A program made the translations under genes and the position numbers. A model generated the notes under the pieces. It ran no database searches. It was not told where the DNA came from and saw nothing but the letters and a program-made list of their open reading frames with translations. A DNA stretch of 64,000 nucleotides, taken from contig SWLE01000414.1 of the NCBI GenBank assembly GCA_004026145.2, positions 62,001-126,000 of the forward strand, read 5' to 3'. Positions 57,466-64,000 of this stretch are shown one piece after another. The stretch's first letter is position 1, and the number at the start of each line of letters is the position of its first letter. Source of the stretch: Takifugu bimaculatus. Lineage: Eukaryota > Chordata > Actinopteri > Tetraodontiformes > Tetraodontidae.

Positions 57466-58100
57466 AGATTTGCAGCTCCTGTTGACGTGGCTGGTCAGCG
57501 GCTGGAGCAGGGTTGGTATCTCTGTAGCTTTATTCATGGTTCAACACATTGTCCGAGGTCCAGCTGTCTCCAATCATTGATTGGTGGTGGTGTCCAGGGG
57601 TTTGTCATCGGCTTCTCTCCGGGCCTGAGTGCTGATGCCACCCTGCAGAACCTGCTCCGACAGGACGACCATCGTGTCTCAGCACGGATGGGTGAGAAGA
57701 TTTTACATTGCTGTTTTAAAGCACTTCTTGTCTTTTGTCTTCATACACACAATTCTATTGCACCTTTCTGATCTTTGACCTTTTGTAATTTCAGGGATCC
57801 CCTACTCCTCTGTTGTGGAGCACTTTCCTCTGCACCCCCGAGAAATTTGGGCCAGAGACGTATGTGTCAAAAATTCCAATCCTGACACACCTGCTGTCGA
57901 TTGCTGGAACCAGGTGCCAGGTTTGTAGGTTTGATTGGCATCGTAGATCAGGTCCCAATCCCAGCACTTGTATGCTATTTGTAAATAAGCTATCAGTATA
58001 TAGATCCCAGGATTGGACGGCTCCATCTTGCCGTTATTACAAGGACACGGATAATGCTTCAGTTGTGTGTTTGAGGTTTTCATGTTGACTAAATGGTTTC
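57466..58100 (+). other. Unassigned open stretches with splice-like borders
   Basis: An acceptor-like TTTGTGCAG (57468) is followed by a frame open to about 57768 (GQRLEQGWYLCSFIHGSTHC), and a second TTTCAG (57794) by a frame GIPYSSVVEHFPLHPREIWA. I recognise neither and cannot tell whether they belong to the HIPK-like fragment that follows. Confidence 0.2.
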
Positions 58101-58126
58101 TCTCCATGGTGATTGTCTCTTTACAG

Positions 58127-58287
58127 TAAGTGCTGGTGATGTTCTACACAGCAGGAAGTCTGGGTTTGTTGTGCAGGAGATTATAGGTGAAGGAGCATTT
58201 GGTGAAGTAGCCAGGTGCCAAAACATAAATACAAAAGCGACTGTGGTGATCAAGTTCATCAAGGACTTCAAAAGTGGCCAAAGAGAA
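58127..58287 (+). pseudogene. HIPK-like kinase, N-lobe exon fragment
   Basis: After an acceptor (TTTACAG) the frame reads DVLHSRKSGFVVQEIIGEGA-FGEVARCQNINTKATVVIKF-IKDFKSGQRE. It includes the glycine loop IGEGAFGEV and the ATP-anchoring lysine in VVIKFIKD, in the arrangement of HIPK/DYRK kinases. A GTAAGG donor follows (AGAGAA|GTAAGG). No catalytic-loop (HxD) or DFG exon is found downstream before the SAMD3-like fragment, so this is an isolated 5' piece of a second HIPK-like copy. Confidence 0.6.
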
Positions 58288-58739
58288 GTAAGGAAAAATA
58301 ATTTACCCCTGGAAATCGTTCTTTCTGAAAATGGCAATAACCACTTCCTTGAAAACAATTGCTCTCTAGGCCAATGTTATGCAGAGGTGTACTTATAACA
58401 ATTAAATAGACAAATGATACTAATTATAGTCACGGCGGGGGGGGGGGCGCAAAACGTTTTCTTCTTCCTAGGGGGGGCGTAACAGAAAATAATTGAGAAG
58501 CACTGTTACTTTACAGTAATGTATAAAGCTAACTTGACAGTTTGACAGCTGGGGTAACACTGTCTAATGTCCTTAATTACTGTAAGTTAGCTGTTACATA
58601 CAAATTAAAGTTGTGCTTCATGCTTTGTTATAAGTTTGCTACATTTTCAGAGGTTTTTACATAATGGGGAAGGAGACAGAATATTTGAGGAATAATTGTG
58701 TGTTGTTGATGTCACATTACAGATAGTATTAATTTTTTC

Positions 58740-59846
58740 ATAGTTATTGCTCTGGTCGATGAAATGAAGAGGAAACAAAAGAACGTGACAGTCATCCAGC
58801 AGAAGATGGCGCTGACCTTTTCCCTCAGGCGGAGAGAGGTGGTGGAGTGTCAACCTATGGTATCTGAGGTCCAGGAGAGATGGCCTGCACTGTTTTCCTC
58901 TGAGGAGGTGAGGCTGTCCTAGGCACAAGTTATTATACTAGATTGACTATCATTGAAGAAGTGCAGTATTTGCTGTATTGGCAAACTTTATTCTACCTTG
59001 CGCTACCACTCCACTCAAGGCCCCTCCAACACACTGCACCCCCCACACCCACTCCAGAAATGTGCAATGCCAGTGTTTTTGTTATGTTCTGTCCTCCCAA
59101 GGAGTGCATCACTTACTGCAACTGTAACGGGTGTCAAAATGGTCACGTTTTTATTGAATTGTCAGTCCTCAAGGTCCATGTTAACAAATGCCATAGATTC
59201 TTTGACCTTTGCTAATATTCTTACCCTAAACATTTCACTCCTATAAGAGCCCATTTCTGCCTGTACAAGAATAAAAGAATCCCCACGCTAAATCGAAATG
59301 GTGAAATAAAAAGACATTATGAGACAAAAATTTAAAGTAGTTTCACCTGGAGAAAAACAACCAAATTTGGACTTGATCTCATAATTTTGACTTAGGGGTT
59401 CTGTAGACTGAGATGGTTCGGGAAAGATACTACGGCAGGTCACAGAATCTGATTGGTCACAGATTTGGGTGCAACACTGGAACATGATAACATGCTTTTG
59501 CATATTGATACTGTTTTTTGTGGAGGGTATTTCCATTCCTGTGCAAAAGACGGATTCACAAGAGCTTTTTGAAGTAGGTTTTGCTGTTGATCACATGGTC
59601 AGGCGTTGAACATGGGGCAGCCTGCACAAGATGGCTACCCAGGAATGTTCTGTGCTGAATAAATGGCAATATCTTGTTGATTGTCTTGTTTAGATAGCTA
59701 AAGAATTTCATCGGATAACGAGCAAAGACCTCCTGGGGACTTTCAATGCATCCCCTGACAAATTAGTGCCTGGCCTGCTGAAACTGTAGCGGTCTAAGAA
59801 GGGAGCTCTTGGGGAGAAGATGGGAGACCTCCTGGATAATGAACAG
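58740..59846 (+). pseudogene. SAMD3-like (fish multigene family) fragment
   Basis: Two exon-like pieces. The first (about 58740-58907, donor GAG|GTGAGG) reads ALVDEMKRKQKNVTVIQQKM, ALTFSLRRREVVE, VQERWPALFSSEE. The second (59694-59846, acceptor GTTTAG, donor CAG|GTGAAT) reads IAKEFHRITSKDLLGTFNAS, then KLVPGLLKL* with an in-frame TAG at 59787, then RSKKGALGEKMGDLLDNEQ. The RRxxVV...RWPALF...EFxRIT...F...LD pattern recalls fish proteins annotated SAMD3-like (from memory). The stop and missing neighbours make it a relic. Confidence 0.5.
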
Positions 59847-60299
59847 GTGAATGAAGGGCTCCTGCCTGACATTTTTAGAAGAGTATGAATATACTTCTCT
59901 CATAAGAGAAACAGAAAAAGATGTTAGCTTCAGCAAAAACACATTAGTGGATGTGTGTCAGTAAAAAGGAATGGCAGCAGTCATTGCTTTATGTTCTTAT
60001 TTGTGTTTATGTTGGTATTTGATTTAACAGAATTTTAATTTGTAAAAGTGAAGTAAAATTGTTAACATGGTTGCAGTGTTGTATTTTTTTAAGTTTGGTG
60101 TGTGGAGTGTTGGGCACCGAGGTGCCTGATGTTGCTCTGCAGCAGCAGCACCACCATCTCTTAGCTTGAGCATTGGGGGCCTGATTGATCCCTTCAGGAA
60201 GACAGGAAATGCAAACAATCCCTTTCTATCCCAAACCCTACTGTTTGAGGATAACCAGCAGTTCAACAAGGTTCCTAGACAGGAACGATGGTCCTGCCA

Positions 60300-60455
60300 G
60301 GTGGTCTATGTGGACCTAAAGCTTCATAGCTTCCACCCAGCTGCTCCTGGTTCCTCCTCAGAAACACGGACAGTTTTAGTGGACGCACAATCCACAGAGG
60401 CCAAGATTAATGTCAACAAAATAGCCAATGTTCTTGCAACCACAATATAGGTCCT
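60300..60455. repeat. Segment related to 39005-39125
   Basis: TTAGTGGACGCACAATCCACAGAGGCC...TTCTTGCAACCACAATATAG resembles 39045-39120 (CTAGTGGATGCACAATCTGTGGAAGCC...TTCTTGCAACAAAAATATAG). Both lie just outside NLR/SAMD3-like debris; origin unknown. The rest of 59850-60650 has no recognisable gene. Confidence 0.55.
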
Positions 60456-60654
60456 CAAAAAATCTAAAATATATAAAAATAATTTTCTTTTTACAAAATG
60501 TTTCTTTTTACAATTGTTGGTGTATTTAAACTTTATACACATCATTTCCACCAACTGACTCTGATTCAACAGTGAATTTCCACTGACATGACAAACAGTG
60601 GAAATGTAGCCCTCGACACATAAAACAAAGCAAAAGGGATCGTTATGAGGTCTC

Positions 60655-60875
60655 TATTGTCTCGGTGGTGCACGTGATGCGTCCAGTGGACGCAGAGCTC
60701 TTATTAGGATAACTCTGACCTGGATGATTGAGACTGGTCTCAAAACTGGGAGGATATTCTGACATCCTGCCAAGAAATTGATCAAACTGTCCAGAAACAC
60801 CAGTTTATTGGATACGAGCATTGTGAAGCTGCTCTCAAAGAAGGGCTCCAATGTTGGACTGGAATGAGCTGTCAA
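60655..60875 (-). mobile_element. Second copy of Penelope-like-associated segment
   Basis: Nearly identical to 33515-33720 (TGTCTCGGTGGTGCACGTGA, ATTCTGACATCCTGCCAAGA, TTTATTGGATACGAGCATTG). Fragment only. Confidence 0.75.
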
Positions 60876-61103
60876 GATGTTTAACATTCAGTTTAATGCT
60901 TAACGGTTGCATCACCATCGTGGAAGAATCATAGCAAAATATTTGGGTAATAATTTGGAACACGGTGGGGTAAAATTGCATTATTAAATTATTTCCAGAA
61001 CAAATGTTACAGTACGTCATATATGCAGCGATTTAACCCACTCACACATTTACGTTTGTGGCTTTGATGCACAGCAGCTTTAAACACTTTGCATGAGATT
61101 ATC

Positions 61104-61615
61104 GTATCGGCCCGAATATAAGACGGTGTTTTTTTGCATTGAAATAAGACTGAAAAAGGGGTCGCGGTCTAGACATTATACCCATTCACAACACTAGATG
61201 GCGCCAGATATCTTTAAAGCGAATGCTTAACTTAACTCCCCAGGCCAAAGCGAACCCCTGTCACGAAGAAAAAGAAAAATAGCGGTAAGAAAGAAAAGAG
61301 AAGAAAATAAGAGAAGCGATAGAGGGAGATTGGTTTATTTACATTTCAAAAACCAGAAGCCATTCATTTACAAATGTGATTGCACTTTACATATTTAAAT
61401 GTTCAGATATTAAGATGTGATAGACAGTTTTTGCGTGATTTGAATGAGGCAAAATAACTTTCTCTCGAATATTGTTATAATCATTTGTTTCAGATGTACT
61501 GTAATTTTCTGTATAAAAATTAAATTTGGTGTTCAAAAAGTCTTTTTTCAAACTTGAGTCTTGAAAAAGAGGGGGTCGTCTTATAATCAGGGTCGTCTAA
61601 AATTCGAGCCAATAC
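61104..61615. mobile_element. Terminal-inverted-repeat element (MITE), about 510 bp
   Basis: The left end GTATCGGCCCGAATATAAGACG pairs with the right end (reverse complement GTATTGGCTCGAATTTTAGACG), 18 of 22 positions matching; inner sub-terminal matches (GACTGAAAAAG / TTGAAAAAGAGG region) extend it. No transposase frame. Superfamily not determined; no clear target duplication seen. Confidence 0.7.
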
Positions 61616-62289
61616 AGTATTTTTGTGAGGTCATCACAGATAAAAGGCCATTTTGGGTTGTAAGCTTTGATTCAAAGTAAAAAGTCTTCATATTAAAGTG
61701 TTGCTGCTGCACCTACAGACATTACCCGTTAAAGGTTGAGCTGAAACCACCATCAGATCTGCCGCCTCATTCTTCGATCCTTCCACCGAGCATCACCCTC
61801 CAAGAGAGACAATCTCCATACTGACGTGCACACGCGTTAAAGGTCCAAAGGTCAGTAACTGGGAGTTGATGGTTGGGATCAAGTTGAGCTCTGCTGGCAG
61901 CTCTACCAGAGTCTAAATGTTTTCAATATGAATCCAATTCTGCTAATGTGGTTGCGCTTCTTCATGTCAGTGCAGACTCGTGCGCGGGGCTCGTGCACAT
62001 GAGGGTTAGGCTGGTTTGATGCAAGTCACAGCGAAGCAGGTGGGGGTGGGGCTTGTGTAGCATCTGACGGCCCCTCTCAAACTGTCGCCTAACTGGGCCT
62101 TGCTCACGCCCTGATGACTGGCGGGGGCGTGAGCCCCTCACCTGTGCTAGTCTGGGCTGGGGAGGGGGCGAGGCGGGACTTTCCTCTTTCTCCATGAGGC
62201 GGGAGCAGTGAATGGATCTGTTCATGACTGTTAGGGTGTGTGTGGTCATGGCAGTGGCTTCTTGTTGTTTCTGCTTCAGGCTGCAGAAG
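61616..62289. other. Upstream region of the MGCSC gene, no separate gene
   Basis: No coding signal. A pyrimidine-rich acceptor (TTTCTGCTTCAG at 62268-62279) sits just before the start codon, so the gene has at least one upstream noncoding or N-terminal exon not identified. Confidence 0.4.
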
Positions 62290-63872
62290 ATGGGCTGTTC
62301 CTGTAGTACTTCTTCTGACGAGTGGAGTGACAGCGACAGCAGTCTGTCAGAACTCCCACCCTTCGTTAGACGGAGCACGAAGACAGTGGAGCTGAGGCAG
62401 CACACCTCCGCAGGAACCCAGCATGCATGCTTGGATGAGGAGGTTAAAGGAGACGGCAGTGGCACATGTGAGGAACCCCTGGAATCACATCCCCGGGTGG
62501 CTCTGCCCAGACTGAGCACAGGCGGAGAGGAAAACACTCTCGATGGGTCAAAGCCGTCCAAACCGGTCCAGTCAACTCTTGTTGGGCCACCGTCCGTTGC
62601 TTTCATGGTGACTGAGGCATCAGGTGACCAGCAGAGGCCGATGGTTGATCCAGAACAGCAACGCGACGTTAAGGACGGCGAGGAGGTCCGTGTTGTACTG
62701 ACGGATCCGCATCAGGCGTTCAAAACACAAACCCACAGCTGCATCCGTCCCATTGATGCTGATGACCTCGAGCAAGAGCAGAACCAGTGTCCAACAGATG
62801 AGCCTGGTCCATCCACGGTTCTGCAAACCAGTTTGTTACCACCACCTATTGAACCAGAAACTGGTTTATTACCACCACCTCCTGAACCAGAAACTGGTTT
62901 ATTTCCACCACTTCCTGAACCAGACACTGGTTTATTACCACCTCCTCCTGAACCAGACACTGATTTATTACCACCTCCTCCTGAACCAGACACTGGTTTA
63001 TTACCACCACTTCCTGAACCAGACACTGGTTTATTACCACCTCCTCCTGAACCAGACACTGGTTTATTACCACCTCCTCCTGAACCAGACACTGGTTTAT
63101 TACCACCACCTCCTGAACCAGACACTGGTTTATTACCACCACCTCCTGAACCAGAAACTGGTTTATTTCCACCACCTCCTGAACCAGACACTGGTTTATT
63201 ACCACCACCTCCTGAACTGTCTCTATTGAGCGAGGTCAATGTGCGTCTGACCACGGGATCCTCGCCACATATCGTTCAACAAACTCACCGTGGATTCACC
63301 AAATCCGAGATCGACTGGCAGGACAATGCGGCGCTCCAACGTCCGTGGCTTCCTGTGAATTCCCGCGTAAGGAAAATCCCAAGCCGAGAAGAGGGCGATG
63401 GTCCCTCAGTCTCAATTTGCTTTTATAAAACACTCGAAGACCTGGGCCCCCCGAGACCTGAGTGTCAGGATGTTGGCACTCAAACTTTGCCCCCTGGTGC
63501 TGGTGGAGATGCTCCTACTCCATCTTCCAAGATTGACTCCGTCTGTCCTGAGCGGCGGGTGATGGCTGAAGGGGGCAACAGCGGGGACAAGCCGAAGGCA
63601 ACGGTGTGGTCCCAGGGCACACCCCAGGCTGGGTTCCCCCAGAGGGGGGGCGGTGTGGACACCCCAGGGCCAGTGTCGGAGCTCCAGCCCTCCAAGGCTC
63701 AGAATTGTGGGCCAATGTTGAATCGGTAAGTTTATGGCCCCCACCCTCGCTCACACTTTATTTCACTTGTGGAGCACTTGGTAACACCTGAGACCTGTTC
63801 CTCTTCAGGGGTCTGGAGCAGAGTTCAAAGACCAAGGCTGACCACCAACCAGCTCATCCGCCAGGACAGCAA
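62290..63872 (+). CDS. Unrecognised MGCSC-start protein with proline-rich repeats (5' part)
   Basis: Exons 62290-63725 and 63809-63872 join in frame (AATCG|GTAAG, CTTCAG|GGGTCT) and continue past the window edge (donor CAGCAA|GTAAGT). 500 codons are seen. I chose ATG 62290 because an acceptor lies directly upstream and the product starts MGCSCSTSSDEWSDSDSS, a likely N-myristoylation (Gly2) and Cys-palmitoylation signal, which would place it on membranes. The middle is acidic and disordered, followed by twelve 11-residue repeats (LLPPPPEPDTG type, about residues 182-310). Then comes a more ordered stretch (FTKSEIDWQDNAALQRPWLP and VSICFYKTLEDLG) and a low-complexity end. An in-frame Met at 62212 exists but would read through the acceptor. 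Family not recognised; probably a real gene because the frame is 1.4 kb long, mostly non-repetitive and bounded by good splice sites. Confidence 0.65.
62833..63217. repeat. 33-bp coding tandem repeat, 12 copies
   Basis: The unit is TTATTACCACCACCTCCTGA-ACCAGACACTGGT, encoding LLPPPPEPDTG, with conservative substitutions (E/D, L/F, P/L). The frame is kept throughout. The third and fourth codons alternate between CCACCA and CCACCT by block, indicating recent multi-unit duplications. Confidence 0.95.
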
Positions 63873-64000
63873 GTAAGTTTTGGGTGTTGAGTTGTTTTTG
63901 ATGCTTAATTTGATGCTTGATTTAATTGTGTCCATTCATGTTACTCATTCATAAAGTGAATGCTCTGATTGGTCACAGACACATCAACATTTATCGGGTT

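Overview
The window is vertebrate nuclear DNA, almost certainly from a teleost fish. Genes have many short exons with GT-AG introns. The conserved proteins match vertebrate orthologues exon by exon. There is a FISNA-NACHT-LRR gene of the fish-expanded NLR-C type, and the transposon debris (L2/RTE-like LINEs, a Penelope-like element, TA-flanked MITEs, an endogenous retrovirus) is typical of teleosts. Nothing bacterial or viral in gene layout is present. Roughly a fifth of the window is tandem repeat, which produces many long but meaningless open frames.

Layout. 1-1694 is a 51-bp minisatellite; 1.9-5.4 kb holds no gene I can support. 5.4-14.5 kb is ergic3 (minus strand, 13 exons reconstructed, 384 aa). 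The complete romo1 gene (plus strand, 79 aa) sits inside ergic3 intron 9, a 37-bp minisatellite in intron 7 and a TA-flanked MITE in intron 5. 15.07-21.67 kb is a 5'-truncated LINE interrupted by a solo-type LTR and inflated by a 5.3-kb minisatellite grown out of its own reverse-transcriptase ORF. 22.03-24.8 kb holds a 51-bp minisatellite fused to the 3' end of a hesx1/ANF-class homeobox gene (minus). 26.2-30.9 kb is cyc1 (cytochrome c1, minus, 7 exons, 307 aa) with a G-rich 10-bp satellite in its last-but-one intron. 31.8-38.9 kb is a transposon graveyard: two more LINEs, an RTE tail, a Penelope-like relic, a solo LTR with a 4-bp target duplication, and a CAGC array. 39.9-48.6 kb is a full-length NLR-C (NLRC3-like) gene (minus, 9 exons, 1014 aa predicted) with an interferon-response-like element about 1.6 kb upstream. 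51.8-54.8 kb is a 5' LTR, tRNA-Trp-type primer site and decayed gag of an endogenous retrovirus. It lies against the 3' remnant of a HIPK-like kinase (54.8-56.2 kb). A HIPK-like N-lobe exon (58.1 kb) and a broken SAMD3-like fragment (58.7-59.8 kb) follow. 62.3 kb to the right edge is the first part of an unrecognised gene whose protein starts MGCSC and carries twelve 11-residue proline-rich repeats.

How it fits together. ergic3, romo1 and cyc1 are housekeeping genes of the early secretory pathway and mitochondrion. ETS/CCAAT-type motifs sit at their 5' ends. The NLR and HIPK-like pieces belong to families that expand by duplication in fish, and the NLR gene shows local duplication of its first coding exon and of its 3' flank. 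Gene models were built by hand from splice signals and remembered family conservation. No alignment or database search was run.
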